From Stenotrophomonas nitritireducens (GTDB taxonomy: Bacteria; Pseudomonadota; Gammaproteobacteria; Xanthomonadales; Xanthomonadaceae): DNA of 64,000 nucleotides. Shown here in pieces: positions 44,037 through 53,667 of this stretch (positions are counted from its first letter, which is position 1; every line of letters starts with the position of its first letter). The stretch lies in contig NZ_CP016756.1 of assembly GCF_001700965.1 (NCBI RefSeq), positions 2,656,501 to 2,720,500 on the forward strand. The letters are read 5' to 3'. The notes under the pieces were generated by a model. The model saw nothing but the letters and a program-made list of their open reading frames with translations, had not been told where the DNA came from and made no database searches. A program made the translations under genes and the position numbers.

Positions 44037-45536
44037 GTGGCATCAAACGCCGATTCTGCCCGCTTTGCCCGCGTCCCGTTTGTCCGCAAGGTCCTCGCCA
44101 CTGCGTTGTGCATCGGCATGGCCTGCGCCGCCCATGCCGCCGAGGCACCTCCCAAGCCCTTGCCCGAGCTTGCCGCACGCGTGGACCGTGGCGACTTTGC
44201 CGGTGCCCAGGCGGAGATCGACAAGGCCTTGGCCGCGCCGGGCGTGGATGCCGATACCCGCGCGTCTTACCTGTTCCAGCAGGAGCGCATGCGCCGTATC
44301 CGCCTGGATTTCAGCCTCGACGAAGCCCAGGCCAAGGCTGCCGTGCGCAAGTCGGTGCCGGACCTGCGCGATGAAGAGTTCGCCGCCTGGGATGCTGCCG
44401 GGCTGCTCGAGCACCTGGACATCGATGGCCAGCGCCGCTGGTTCAAGCGCGCGCCCAATAATCTATTCCTGTTCAGTAGCGAGGCCTCCAACCGACGCCC
44501 GGCGGACAAGCGCGTCTCCCGGCCCGGCCCGTACGAACGTCTGGGCGCGCACCATATCGAGGTGATCAAGGCCTCGGAGCAGAGCGGCCAGTCCAGCCTC
44601 AGCCCGCGCCGGGTGCGTGTTACCCAGTCGATCAAGGTCGATGCCGATGCGGTACCCGCCGGGCAGACCGTGCGTGCGTGGCTGCCGTATCCGCGGTCGA
44701 TACCCGGCCAGCAGGAGAACATCCAATGGCTGGCCAGCGTGCCGCAGGGCGCGCAGATCGCGCCGGAAGACACGCTGCAGCGCACCGCCTATCTGGAGCG
44801 CAAGGCTGTTGCCGGCACGCCGACCGAGTTTTCGGTCAGCTATGAGCTGACGATCTCCGCGCGCCGTTTCATCATCGACCCGGACAAGGTGCTGCCCACG
44901 CCGCGGGACCCGGCGCTTGCGCCCTACCTTGCCGAACGCGCACCGCATGTGGTGTTCACCCCGGCCATGCGTGAGTTCTCGCGCAAGGCGGTGGGCAATG
45001 AAACCAATCCCTACCGCGTGGCCAAGAAACTGTTCGACGCGGTGGATGCGATTCCCTGGGGCGGTGCACGCGAATACTCGACGATCAGCAATATCTCCGA
45101 CTACGCGCTGCATGCCGGTCACGCCGATTGCGGCCAGCAGACCTTGCTGCTGATCTCACTGCTGCGCATGAACGGTATTCCGGCGCGCTGGCAGTCGGGC
45201 ATGGTCTATTCGGACAACGAGGTCGGCTACAACAACCTGCACGATTGGGGTGCGCTCTATCTTGCGCCCTACGGCTGGGTGCCGATGGATGTAAGCACCG
45301 GCGCACTCAACAGCGACCTGCCGGCGCAGCGCAATTTCTATTTCGGCGGGCTGGATGCCTACCGCATCGCGTTCAACGATGACTACTCACGCGCGTTCGT
45401 GCCTGCCAAGCAGCACTTCCGTTCGGAGACCGTTGATCTGCAACGAGGTGAGGTTGAGTGGGAAGGGGGGAACCTTTACTTCAACCAGTGGCAATACGAC
45501 TTCGAGACCGAGATTTTGGCGCCGGGGTCCAAGTAA
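44037..45536 (+). CDS. Exported transglutaminase-like protein
   Basis: A 499-residue protein with a signal segment ending ACAAHAAEA. The transglutaminase-like core shows Cys365 (HADCGQQTLLLISLLR), His402 (NNLHDWGALYL) and Asp418 (WVPMDVSTG), a complete papain-type triad. The GTG at 44037, with GGAAG upstream, is chosen because the earlier GTG at 43995 would fall inside the predicted promoter. Such proteins are often peptidases rather than cross-linking enzymes. It is the first gene of the rightward operon and directly precedes the TonB-dependent receptor gene, so it may trim peptides at the cell surface or in the periplasm. Confidence 0.82.
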   Translation: MASNADSARFARVPFVRKVLATALCIGMACAAHAAEAPPKPLPELAARVDRGDFAGAQAEIDKALAAPGVDADTRASYLFQQERMRRIRLDFSLDEAQAKAAVRKSVPDLRDEEFAAWDAAGLLEHLDIDGQRRWFKRAPNNLFLFSSEASNRRPADKRVSRPGPYERLGAHHIEVIKASEQSGQSSLSPRRVRVTQSIKVDADAVPAGQTVRAWLPYPRSIPGQQENIQWLASVPQGAQIAPEDTLQRTAYLERKAVAGTPTEFSVSYELTISARRFIIDPDKVLPTPRDPALAPYLAERAPHVVFTPAMREFSRKAVGNETNPYRVAKKLFDAVDAIPWGGAREYSTISNISDYALHAGHADCGQQTLLLISLLRMNGIPARWQSGMVYSDNEVGYNNLHDWGALYLAPYGWVPMDVSTGALNSDLPAQRNFYFGGLDAYRIAFNDDYSRAFVPAKQHFRSETVDLQRGEVEWEGGNLYFNQWQYDFETEILAPGSK

Positions 45537-45594
45537 TAGAACGTCGTAACCGTTGTCTTACTTACCGATCTACATCTGCAGGAGAGAGCAGGGG

Positions 45595-48500
45595 ATGAAC
45601 AGGAAAATGTTGAAAAGGGCGGCACTGACCGTCGCATTGGGTGCCTGTCTTGGGGTCATGGCGCCAAGCGTGATGGCGCAGAGCGCAAGCGGTGCCATCG
45701 CCGGCCGCGCAAGCTCCGGTGACCAGATCACCATCGTGAACAAGTCCACCGGCCTGACCCGCAGCGTCACCGTCGGCAGCGATGGTTCCTATCGTCTGAG
45801 CCAGTTGCCGGTGGGCGATTACAGCCTGCAGGTGAAGCGTGACGGCGAAGTGGACAAGGAACCGCTGGCAGTCAACGTGTCGCTGGGCGGCACCACTACC
45901 GTCAACCTCGGCAGCGCCGGGTCGGGCAGCGCGGTTACCCTGGACTCCGTGCAGGTGGTCGGCTCCAAGATCGTCAATCGTGTAGACGTGTACTCCACGG
46001 AATCCTCGTTCAATATCAATCGTGAAGATCTCGCCCGCATGCCGGTGCCGCAGGACCTGTCTTCGGTTGCGATGCTTGCGCCCGGCGTCATCGGCGGCAA
46101 TTCGTCATTCGGCGGCATCTCGTTCGGCGGTTCTTCGGTGGCCGAGAACTCGGTCTTCATCAATGGTTTGAATGTCACTGATTTTTACAAGCGGCAGAGC
46201 TTTTCGGCCGCACCCTTTGCGTTCTTCGAAGAGTTCCAGATCAAGACCGGCGGTTATTCGGCCGAGTTTGGTCGTTCCACCGGTGGTGTGATCAATGCGG
46301 TCAGCCGCTCGGGCAGCAATGAACTCAAAGGCGGCGTCTCCGTCACGTTCGAACCGTCTGCGTTCCGCTCGAAAGCGGATGATCACTACTACAAGGATGG
46401 CAGGACCAATGTCCGCTCCAGCCATGATAGCCGCAGCTTCACCAAGACCAACGGCTGGGCGTCCGGTCCGCTGATCAAGGACAAGTTGTTCCTGTTTGCC
46501 ATGTACGAGCAGCGGGATACCAACTCCGGCAATACCAATGCTGCAGGCAACAGCTGGACCACGGCCGAGTCGAACAACGGCTTCTGGGGCACCAAGCTGG
46601 ACTGGAATGTCAGTGACAACCACCTTCTGGAGTTGATGGCGTTCTCCGACAAGGGTGATGTTGATTCTGATATCTACACCTACGATTTCGCCAGCTCGAC
46701 CATCGGCAGCGGCGCGCCAAGTCAATCCACCGCCTCCAGCGGCGGCACCAGCGGTTCGGTGACCTATACCGGTCATTTCGGTGACAACTTCACCGCCAAG
46801 GCGATGTACGGCATCAACCGCAGCAGCAGCTACAACCGCTCACCGGCCGATGCACTGTGCGACTACGTCACCTATGAAAACGCCAGCTATGGCGCTACCT
46901 ATCGGGCGATGGGCAGCCCGGTGCTGGGCTGCCACCCGGGTGGCACGGTCGTCGATCATGAAGATGAGCGCATCGCCAAGCGGTTGGATTTCGAGTGGGT
47001 ATTGGGTGACCACCAGCTGCGTTTCGGTTGGGATCACGAGCTGATGACCACGGACCGCAAGACGAAGTACCCAGGGCCTACCCGCAAGTACTACACCGCC
47101 TACGGCACCAAGCCGGGCAATCTGCTGGATAACGGCGCGGTGGTTCCGGGTGGCGTCAACGCCATCCTGCGTGCACGCGAGCGTGCCGATGGTGGTGTGT
47201 TCGATATCAAGGCCAGCGCTTTCTATCTGGAAGACAACTGGAACGTCACCCCGCACCTGATGCTGAATCTCGGCGTGCGCATGGACAATTTCGAGAACAT
47301 GACCACGGTGGGCACCACGTTCACCAAGCAGGACAATCTGTTCTCGCCGCGTCTGGGCTTCTCTTGGGATATGAAGGGTGATGGCAGCACCAAGCTGTTC
47401 GGTAACCTTGGCCGCTACTACATGCCGATCCCGAGCATCCTGAGCTACAACTTTGCCGGTGGCCTGCTCGACGAGTACACCTACTACGCGCTGGATGGCT
47501 GGAAGCAGCAGACCAACCCTGTCACCGGCGCGCCGTACATGGCGCCGATCGTCGGTGCACAGATCGGTCCGGTTGATCAGTCACAGAACATCGCCGTACA
47601 GGATCTGCGTCAAAGCGTGGACCGCGATCTGGATGCGGTCTACCAGGACGAGGCAATTCTCGGCTTCCAGACGATGATCAACCAGGCGTGGTCGTGGGGT
47701 GTCACCGGTACTTACCGGCGCATGCCCAATGCGATGGATGACATGCGCATCAATGCGCTATGCGGAACGCGACATGGCAATCTCTGGCCGATCGCCAATC
47801 CGGGTGACAAGCTGACACTGTGGGGTACCAAGGCGCAGGGCTGTGCGCAGGACGGCTGGGTCACGATCGATACCTCCAAGGAGGGCTACATCAAGGCCGG
47901 CAGCGAAGAGATCGTTGGTTACTCCAAGCCCAAGCGTACCTACAAGTCGATCGAGGTCCAGATCGATCGTGCGTGGGACGACAAGTGGGCGTTCAACGCC
48001 TCCTACCTGTGGTCCAAGTCGTCGGGCAATCACGAAGGTCCGGTCAACTCGGATACCAACTACGCCGATACCGGCATGGTCCAGCATTGGGATCACCCTG
48101 CCAACAACCAGCGTTATGGCGATCTGTTCAACGATCATCGTCACCAGATCAAGCTGCGCGCCAGTTACAGGCTCAACGAGATGTGGTCCTTCGGTAGCAC
48201 CTTCACCGCGCTTTCGGGTGGTCCGATCACTGCGTTTGGCGTGACCTGGCCGGATGAAAATACTGCCGTGGCCAGCTATACCAGCACTGGCAGTGGCGGC
48301 GGCACCGGTTGGCTTTGCGTGGACAAGTGCGCCGGCGCATGGCAGGACCGCGTATACCGCTATTCGCCGCGCGGTGACTTTGGGCGCATGCCGTGGACCT
48401 ACAACCTGGGTGCGACCGTTACCTGGACGCTGCCGGTCGAGGGCATTGACCTGAAGGCCAGTCTGTCGGTCTACAACCTGATCAATACCCAGGAAGTGAT

Positions 48501-48615
48501 CAACGTGGCAGCTCGCTATGAAGGCCAGCCGGGAGTCATGCGTGACACCTTTGGTACCGGAACGCGTTGGCAGGCTCCGCGCTATGCGCAGCTGATGGTC
48601 AATTGGAACTTCTGA
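45595..48615 (+). CDS. Oar-like TonB-dependent outer-membrane receptor
   Basis: A 1006-residue outer-membrane receptor. A signal peptide ends PSVMAQ. A carboxypeptidase-regulatory-like domain follows (about 28-110; GSDGSYRLSQLPVGDYSLQV). The plug domain (VPQDLSSVAMLAPGV ... EFGRSTGGVINAVSRSGSNE) and a large barrel come next. The last residue is phenylalanine (MVNWNF). This is the Oar/CirA-like arrangement found in Xanthomonadaceae, where many such receptors import carbohydrates or peptides. The ATG at 45595 lies behind GGAGAG. Its place between a transglutaminase-like gene and two D-Ala-peptide enzymes suggests a murein-peptide ligand. Confidence 0.9.
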   Translation: MNRKMLKRAALTVALGACLGVMAPSVMAQSASGAIAGRASSGDQITIVNKSTGLTRSVTVGSDGSYRLSQLPVGDYSLQVKRDGEVDKEPLAVNVSLGGTTTVNLGSAGSGSAVTLDSVQVVGSKIVNRVDVYSTESSFNINREDLARMPVPQDLSSVAMLAPGVIGGNSSFGGISFGGSSVAENSVFINGLNVTDFYKRQSFSAAPFAFFEEFQIKTGGYSAEFGRSTGGVINAVSRSGSNELKGGVSVTFEPSAFRSKADDHYYKDGRTNVRSSHDSRSFTKTNGWASGPLIKDKLFLFAMYEQRDTNSGNTNAAGNSWTTAESNNGFWGTKLDWNVSDNHLLELMAFSDKGDVDSDIYTYDFASSTIGSGAPSQSTASSGGTSGSVTYTGHFGDNFTAKAMYGINRSSSYNRSPADALCDYVTYENASYGATYRAMGSPVLGCHPGGTVVDHEDERIAKRLDFEWVLGDHQLRFGWDHELMTTDRKTKYPGPTRKYYTAYGTKPGNLLDNGAVVPGGVNAILRARERADGGVFDIKASAFYLEDNWNVTPHLMLNLGVRMDNFENMTTVGTTFTKQDNLFSPRLGFSWDMKGDGSTKLFGNLGRYYMPIPSILSYNFAGGLLDEYTYYALDGWKQQTNPVTGAPYMAPIVGAQIGPVDQSQNIAVQDLRQSVDRDLDAVYQDEAILGFQTMINQAWSWGVTGTYRRMPNAMDDMRINALCGTRHGNLWPIANPGDKLTLWGTKAQGCAQDGWVTIDTSKEGYIKAGSEEIVGYSKPKRTYKSIEVQIDRAWDDKWAFNASYLWSKSSGNHEGPVNSDTNYADTGMVQHWDHPANNQRYGDLFNDHRHQIKLRASYRLNEMWSFGSTFTALSGGPITAFGVTWPDENTAVASYTSTGSGGGTGWLCVDKCAGAWQDRVYRYSPRGDFGRMPWTYNLGATVTWTLPVEGIDLKASLSVYNLINTQEVINVAARYEGQPGVMRDTFGTGTRWQAPRYAQLMVNWNF

Positions 48616-48626
48616 TGTAGTTTGTG

Positions 48627-48660
48627 AGAACGGCCCGCTTCGGCGGGCCGTTCGCTTTTG
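48627..48660 (+). terminator. Terminator-like hairpin between the receptor and serine hydrolase genes
   Basis: GAACGGCCCGC-ttcg-GCGGGCCGTTC is followed by GCTTTTG. The stem ends only 16 bp before the GTG start of the next gene, whose Shine-Dalgarno follows directly. It probably lowers, rather than abolishes, read-through from the receptor gene. Confidence 0.8.
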
Positions 48661-48672
48661 GGAGGAGTGATC

Positions 48673-50235
48673 GTGGGATTGAGGATCTGGTTGTTCGCCG
48701 CAAGCGTCGCGTTGGGTGGAGCAGCGCAGGCAGTGGCTGCGGAGAGTGCGGATGGCCCGCGCTTCGATGCTCTGCTTGATCAGGCCGTGCAGCACTACCA
48801 GCTGCCCGGTATCGCCATGGGCGTGATCGAGGATGGCAAGCTTGTCTATCGCGGTACGCGCGGTGAGCTGGTTGCAGGGCAGGGCGCGGCGATCAACGAC
48901 GACAGCCTGTTCAAGATCGCCTCCAATACCAAGGCGATGACGGCGGCAGTGCTGGCGCGGCTGGTGCAGGCCGGCAAGCTGCGTTGGGACGACCCGGTCA
49001 CCAGGCATCTGCCCCAGTTCCGCATGCAGGACCCATGGGTGACGCGCAACATGCAGGTGCGTGATCTGCTCATCCACAACAGCGGCCTCGGCTTGGGCGC
49101 TGGTGATCTGATGCTGTGGCCCGAGCCGAACAACTTCGATCGCAAGGACATCATTGCCGGCTTGGCGCATCTGAAGCCGACCGGCAGTTTCCGCAGTGAT
49201 TACGCCTACGACAACCTGATGTATGTGGTGGCCGGTGAGGTTGCCGCTGCCGCTACGGGCAAGCCGTATGCGCAGCTGGTACGCGAGGAGATTTTCCAGC
49301 CGCTGGGCATGCAGCGCTGCCAGGTGGGTGCGTGGTCGCCGGCCGCGGTTGGCAATATCGCCCAGCCGCATCAGCGTGAAGGCAAGCGCAATGTCGCGGC
49401 CGAGCGCGATCCGCCGCAGGTAACCGATTTTCCTTCCATGGCCGCCGGCGGTGTGCGTTGCAGCCTCAATGACATGCTGCGCTGGATGCAGGTGTTACTG
49501 GATCCAGCACAGGCACCGGGTTGGCTGGATGCCACGCAGCGCCGCGCCTTGTGGACCGCGCATATGCCGATGCCGATCAGCCAACGCCTGCGTGACTGGG
49601 ACAACACCCACTTCTACGCCTACGGTTATGGCTGGCGGTTGTCGGATATGGACGGGCAATGGAAGGTTGCTCATACCGGTACCTTGTCCGGCATGTATTC
49701 CTCGTTGGCCCTGCTGCCCGACCGCAAGACCGGCGTGGTGATCCTGATCAATGGCGAGGGCGAAGATGCACGCACCGCCCTGATGCAGGCCATGCTCAAG
49801 CATTACACCGAGCCGGGTGGAAATATGGACGTGCTGCACTATGCGCAGCTGATCGAAACCGCAGCCGCACAGCGGCGCTCGGCGGGCCATGTGCGCCCGC
49901 CGGTGCCAGCGGCGCGCGCGGCGACGCCTGCCGAGTTCGGCAGCAAGGCCGGTGTGTGGCAGGACCCGTGGTTTGGCGAGGTGTCCTTGTGCCCGCGCGA
50001 TGGCACGCTGCAGTTTGCCTCGGTCAAGTCGCCGCGCATGACCGGTCAGGTGATGCGCAGTGGTGAGCGCTGGTATGTGGCCTGGCAGGGATTGGGCGAA
50101 GATGCCGATGCCTGGCTGGAATTCACTGGCGACGCACAACGGCCGCTGCTGCACCTGCGCGCCATCGACCCGGATATCGACTTCAGCTATGACTACCCCG
50201 ATCTGGAATTCCAACGCCATGGCGATTGCCGCTAA
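48673..50235 (+). CDS. Exported beta-lactamase-fold serine hydrolase (class C / DD-peptidase type)
   Basis: A 520-residue protein with a signal peptide ending AVAAES. The penicillin-binding-type active site is complete: Ser84-x-x-Lys87 (ASNTKAM), Tyr179-x-Asn181 (YDN) and His334-Thr-Gly (HTG, replacing KTG). A C-terminal lipocalin-like domain (about 400-520) resembles those of D-aminopeptidase-type enzymes. HTG and the extra domain favour a D-amino-acid peptidase or esterase over a true beta-lactamase. The GTG at 48673 follows GGAGGAG. Its end overlaps the start of the D-Ala-D-Ala dipeptidase gene by 17 bp. Confidence 0.86.
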   Translation: MGLRIWLFAASVALGGAAQAVAAESADGPRFDALLDQAVQHYQLPGIAMGVIEDGKLVYRGTRGELVAGQGAAINDDSLFKIASNTKAMTAAVLARLVQAGKLRWDDPVTRHLPQFRMQDPWVTRNMQVRDLLIHNSGLGLGAGDLMLWPEPNNFDRKDIIAGLAHLKPTGSFRSDYAYDNLMYVVAGEVAAAATGKPYAQLVREEIFQPLGMQRCQVGAWSPAAVGNIAQPHQREGKRNVAAERDPPQVTDFPSMAAGGVRCSLNDMLRWMQVLLDPAQAPGWLDATQRRALWTAHMPMPISQRLRDWDNTHFYAYGYGWRLSDMDGQWKVAHTGTLSGMYSSLALLPDRKTGVVILINGEGEDARTALMQAMLKHYTEPGGNMDVLHYAQLIETAAAQRRSAGHVRPPVPAARAATPAEFGSKAGVWQDPWFGEVSLCPRDGTLQFASVKSPRMTGQVMRSGERWYVAWQGLGEDADAWLEFTGDAQRPLLHLRAIDPDIDFSYDYPDLEFQRHGDCR

Positions 50236-50929
50236 GTTTCTGCCCTTGCTGCTGGCGTTGCTGCCGCTAGCCGCGCTTGCCCAACAGCAGGTGCAGGTAT
50301 CGAACGCGACAACACCTGCGCAGGCCGGCATCGTCGATGTCACCACGCTGGCGCCCGACATCGCGCTGGACATCCGCTACGCCGGCACCGACAACTTCAC
50401 CGGTCGCGTCGTGCCGGGTTACGAAGCGCCGCGGTGTTACCTGCTGCAACCGGTGGCGCAGGCTTTGGCGCGGGTGCAGCGCGGCCTGCGTGCGCAGGGC
50501 TATCGCTTGCAGGTCTTCGACTGCTACCGGCCGGTGCACTCGGTGACCTCCTTCGTGGCCTGGGTGCATGACGGCAAGGACCAGATCGCCAAGCAGCGCT
50601 ATTACCCCAACATCGACAAGAGCCAGCTGCTGGATGGCTACATCGCCGAGACCTCCGGTCACAGCCGCGCGGCCACGGTGGATCTGGGGCTGCTGGATTG
50701 CCGCAGCGGGCCGTGCATGGCGGTCGACATGGGCACCGGCTTCGATCGGTTCGATGTGCTGGCGCATACCGCCAACCCCGATATAAGCCCGGCGCAGCAG
50801 CACAACCGGCGCTTGCTGCTGGATGCCATGCAGGCGCAGGGCTTTGCCAACTATCCGATGGAATGGTGGCATTACACATACAAGCCCGAGCCCACGCCGA
50901 CCACGGCGTACGACTTCCCGGTGCGTTAG
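50219..50929 (+). CDS. ddpX: D-alanyl-D-alanine dipeptidase (VanX/DdpX, M15D)
   Basis: A 236-residue exported zinc peptidase with a signal peptide ending AALAQ. Zinc ligands are His148 and Asp155 in SGHSRAATVDL and His218 in EWWHY, with Glu215 as catalytic base. The spacings (7 and 3) equal those of VanX. The usual S-x-H-x-x-G-x-A-x-D motif here has Ala in place of Gly. DdpX enzymes split free D-Ala-D-Ala, allowing its use as a nutrient. The start lies within the end of the serine hydrolase gene, implying coupled translation and a shared pathway. Confidence 0.92.
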   Translation: MAIAAKFLPLLLALLPLAALAQQQVQVSNATTPAQAGIVDVTTLAPDIALDIRYAGTDNFTGRVVPGYEAPRCYLLQPVAQALARVQRGLRAQGYRLQVFDCYRPVHSVTSFVAWVHDGKDQIAKQRYYPNIDKSQLLDGYIAETSGHSRAATVDLGLLDCRSGPCMAVDMGTGFDRFDVLAHTANPDISPAQQHNRRLLLDAMQAQGFANYPMEWWHYTYKPEPTPTTAYDFPVR

Positions 50930-50982
50930 CCGGCACAGGGGCGGTTAGACTGCAGTCCCTTGAATGGACCCGCCCTCCGCCG

Positions 50983-51363
50983 ATGAATCTGGTTCTGCAT
51001 TACGGCCTGCTGGGCTCACTGGAGGCGGGTTTGATCGCCCTGGCCATCGGCTTCGTGGTGTTCGCACTGTGGTGGCAGGTGTGCCGACGCACAGGGCTGC
51101 GACATGGTCATGCCATCGCCTATGCCGCTTTGATAGCGGCGGCCATCGGCGCCGGCGTGGATGGCTGGAAGCTGTTTTCGCTGGGCATGATCAATCTGCA
51201 GTCACCGCTGTACGCCAAATTGGCGCTGGCCTCGATCCATGATCCGGACCAGTTGGGCACGCGCGTGCTGCTTGAGTTGATCGGAGTAGCGGTTGGCGTC
51301 GGCCTGGGTTGGTTGTTGTTCAGTTCGCGTCAGCCGTTGGCTGACACCACGCATGGCGCTTGA
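50983..51363 (+). CDS. Small hypothetical membrane protein
   Basis: A 126-residue protein with three to four hydrophobic helices (about 5-27, 38-62 and 98-115). The loop after the first helix is basic (CRRTGLRHGH), and a polar stretch, INLQSPLYAKLALASIHDPDQLGTR, lies before the last helix. I recognise no family. It starts 53 bp after ddpX on the same strand and could be co-transcribed, but nothing else ties it to the peptide-degradation genes. Confidence 0.65.
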   Translation: MNLVLHYGLLGSLEAGLIALAIGFVVFALWWQVCRRTGLRHGHAIAYAALIAAAIGAGVDGWKLFSLGMINLQSPLYAKLALASIHDPDQLGTRVLLELIGVAVGVGLGWLLFSSRQPLADTTHGA

Positions 51364-51585
51364 AGCCTCGGCATCGTATTAATAAGCACGATGGGTGGAA
51401 CGCTCTAATCATCGGCTTACGTTCGTTTCATGCATGGCTAACGTGGGCGGTAACCGTTGCGCTGCGGGAAGTGGTTAACAGCATGTGTTTCGCGGTTTTG
51501 CACGGTGCAAGCGATTCAGTCACACCTTGTCAGGGTTGGGGTGTGCGGAATTTCCGCGCTTTGCCAAACACACGAGGAAGACCTG

Positions 51586-51963
51586 ATGACCGTACGTAAT
51601 CGCACTCCGCTGTTCGCCCTGGTTGCCATTGTAGGTTCCGCGCTTGCACTGCCGGCCATGGCACAGGACGCACAGGATCAGGCCGCCGCTGCACAGGCAC
51701 AGGCTGCACAGGCACAGGACTCGGCCGATCAGGCGCAGAACGCTGCAGCCAGTGCATCGAGCAGTGCCGCCAAGGCCTCGGCAGCGGCCGGTGGTGGCCA
51801 GAGCTGGGCCGATGTGGACGCCGACGGTGATGGCGCCATCACCAAGACCGAATCGCAGGCCAATGCAGGCCTGGCACAGGTGTTCGACCAAGCCGATGCC
51901 AACAAGGACGGCAAGCTGACGCCTGAGGAATACCGGGCTTATGCAGCTGCACAGAAGAAGTAA
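51586..51963 (+). CDS. Exported EF-hand protein with an Ala/Gln-rich linker
   Basis: A 125-residue protein with a signal peptide ending PAMAQ. Residues 28-73 are an Ala/Gln/Ser-rich, low-complexity stretch. The C-terminal part holds two EF-hand loops, DVDADGDGAITK and DQADANKDGKLT, both with the acidic residues needed for calcium. The ATG at 51586 follows GAGGAAG. The low-complexity region may be a coiled or wall-spanning spacer. The 222-bp gap upstream holds no other gene. The function is unknown; a periplasmic calcium-binding role is inferred. Confidence 0.82.
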   Translation: MTVRNRTPLFALVAIVGSALALPAMAQDAQDQAAAAQAQAAQAQDSADQAQNAAASASSSAAKASAAAGGGQSWADVDADGDGAITKTESQANAGLAQVFDQADANKDGKLTPEEYRAYAAAQKK

Positions 51964-51990
51964 TCCGGATTGATGGAGGAGCTTCAGGAG

Positions 51991-52121
51991 CACCCCTCCC
52001 CAACCCTCCCCTGCGCTGCGCGCAAGGGCGGGGGTAAAGGCGGCTTCGCGCGATGAACTCACCGTTCGCACGGTCCGCTCCCTTCCTTGCGCATAGCGCA
52101 GGGGAGGGCCGGGGAGGGGTG
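51991..52121. repeat. Facing CCCTCCCC-type stem repeats
   Basis: CCCCTCCCCAACCCTCCCC with a GC-rich loop and AAGGGCGGGGG, followed by a facing TTCCTTGCGCAT/GGGGAGGGCCGGGGAGGGG unit. They lie between the EF-hand and HAD genes. Confidence 0.85.
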
Positions 52122-52252
52122 CTTTGGCAGTTGATCTTTGCCGTCACTGAAATCCCTCGCGCTTTGCCCCACCGGCCAATCCAACTGACCAATCGGGGCC
52201 TTCCCAGAGCAATACCCTATTCATCGCAGGGCAGATTGCTATCCTGTGCGGC

Positions 52253-53005
52253 ATGAACACGCAGACCTCCCCTTCCGCCATCGGCCTGGTCGGCTTCGAC
52301 GGCGATGACACGCTCTGGAAGAGCGAAGACTATTACCAGAAGGCCGAGCACGAATTCGGCCTAATCCTGAGCAACTACATCGACCTGCACGACGCCGGCA
52401 CTGCCCAGCATCTGCTCAAGGTGCAGCGGCGCAACCTGGCCGTCTTCGGCTATGGCGCCAAGGGCATGACCCTGTCGATGCTGGAAGCGGCGATCGAACT
52501 GACCAACGAGACGATTTCCGCGCACGACCTGCGCCAGATCGTCGAGATCGGCCGCCGCACGCTGGAACATCCAGTCGATGTCATTGATGGCGTACGCGAT
52601 GCCGTGGCCGCCATTGCCGCTGAATTCCCGGTGGTGCTGATCACCAAGGGCGATCTGTTCCACCAGGAGCAGAAGATCGAACGCTCCGGCCTGCTGGATC
52701 TGTTCCCGCGCATCGAGATCGTCTCCGAGAAGGACCCCGGCACCTATGCCAAGGTACTGGCCGAATTCAACATGCCGGCCGAGCGCTTCGTGATGGTCGG
52801 CAACTCGCTGCGTTCGGATATCGAGCCGGTGCTGGGGCTGGGCGGCTGGGGCATCCACACCCCATACGCAATGACCTGGGCGCATGAAGCCGAGCACGGT
52901 GTCTCGGCCGACGAACCACGCCTGCACCATGCCGATACCGCCCACCAGTGGCCGGAGGCGGTGCGTGCTGTCGCCGCGCAGGCCGCCGCGGCGCAAGGCG
53001 GCTGA
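52253..53005 (+). CDS. HAD-superfamily hydrolase
   Basis: A 250-residue phosphatase-type protein of the haloacid dehalogenase superfamily. Motif I is GFDGDDTLW, with nucleophile Asp16 and Asp18. Motif II/III residues are in VLITKGD and EKDPGTYAKVL, and motif IV is in VMVGNSLRSDIEPVLGLGG. A helical cap lies between motifs I and II. The substrate is not predictable. It is followed within two bases by a gene for a secreted protein. Its start lies at the first ATG after a repeat-filled gap. Confidence 0.88.
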   Translation: MNTQTSPSAIGLVGFDGDDTLWKSEDYYQKAEHEFGLILSNYIDLHDAGTAQHLLKVQRRNLAVFGYGAKGMTLSMLEAAIELTNETISAHDLRQIVEIGRRTLEHPVDVIDGVRDAVAAIAAEFPVVLITKGDLFHQEQKIERSGLLDLFPRIEIVSEKDPGTYAKVLAEFNMPAERFVMVGNSLRSDIEPVLGLGGWGIHTPYAMTWAHEAEHGVSADEPRLHHADTAHQWPEAVRAVAAQAAAAQGG

Positions 53006-53006
53006 G

Positions 53007-53573
53007 GTGACAACGGCAGGCTGCCGGCCAACCACGCGGCGTGCGGTCTTGCTGCTGCGGCTGGGCCTGCTCGGCACCGCCATGCTGGCGTGGCCGGCGC
53101 TGGCCCAACAGCCGGCAGCGGCGGCCGAGGCCTATGCGCCGGCCACCGGCGATGCCTGGGTGGACCGCCAGCTGGCCGATATCAACGCCTATGCCGCGCG
53201 TTATCCGGAAGCTTTCGTGGACGAACTGGCGCGCTATGCCGGCGCCCGCCCGGGCTATGTGCAGGCCTTGCTGCAGGACCACGGCTGGAAGCCGGGTGAC
53301 GTCTATCTGGCCTGCTTCTGGGGCAAGCTCAGCGGCAGCAACTGCCGGGCGCCGGTAAAGGCTCGCGCACAGCAGCCAGAAGCCAGCTGGAAAGAGGTGC
53401 TGGCCGGCCTGCAGCCGCCGCCGGACAACCTGCGCTGGCGCGCCCTGCGCCACGCCATCGTCGCCAGTTTCGACCACTGGGACCGGCCGATTACGCTGGA
53501 CCCGCTGCTGCAGCGACAGCTTGGCGACCGCGCCCAGCGCGAGGCCGCCGCACGCCGCAGCGCCGGCGACTAA
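53007..53573 (+). CDS. Exported protein of unknown function
   Basis: A 188-residue protein, probably starting at the GTG at 53007, two bases after the HAD stop. A twin-arginine-like start (TTRRAVLLLRLGLLGTA) leads into a signal peptide ending PALAQQ. The mature part is mainly helical, with WVDRQLADINAYAARYPEAF, PGDVYLACFWGKLSGSNCR (two cysteines that may pair) and HWDRPITLDPLLQRQL. I do not recognise a family. It is closely coupled to the HAD gene. It ends about 95 bp before the DUF1338 gene. Confidence 0.7.
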   Translation: MTTAGCRPTTRRAVLLLRLGLLGTAMLAWPALAQQPAAAAEAYAPATGDAWVDRQLADINAYAARYPEAFVDELARYAGARPGYVQALLQDHGWKPGDVYLACFWGKLSGSNCRAPVKARAQQPEASWKEVLAGLQPPPDNLRWRALRHAIVASFDHWDRPITLDPLLQRQLGDRAQREAAARRSAGD

Positions 53574-53667
53574 ACCGCAGCCACGGTTGTGGCCCTGCAG
53601 ATAGGCGTGGCCCCCGATTCCGGGCGAAAATGGCGCTTTCCTCGACTCCGTGCCTGCGCGCCCCATC

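Noticed and set aside
47758..49371. 537-codon minus-strand frame across the receptor and serine hydrolase genes
   Set aside because: It crosses two genes with clear motifs and a terminator on the plus strand and has no recognisable domain.
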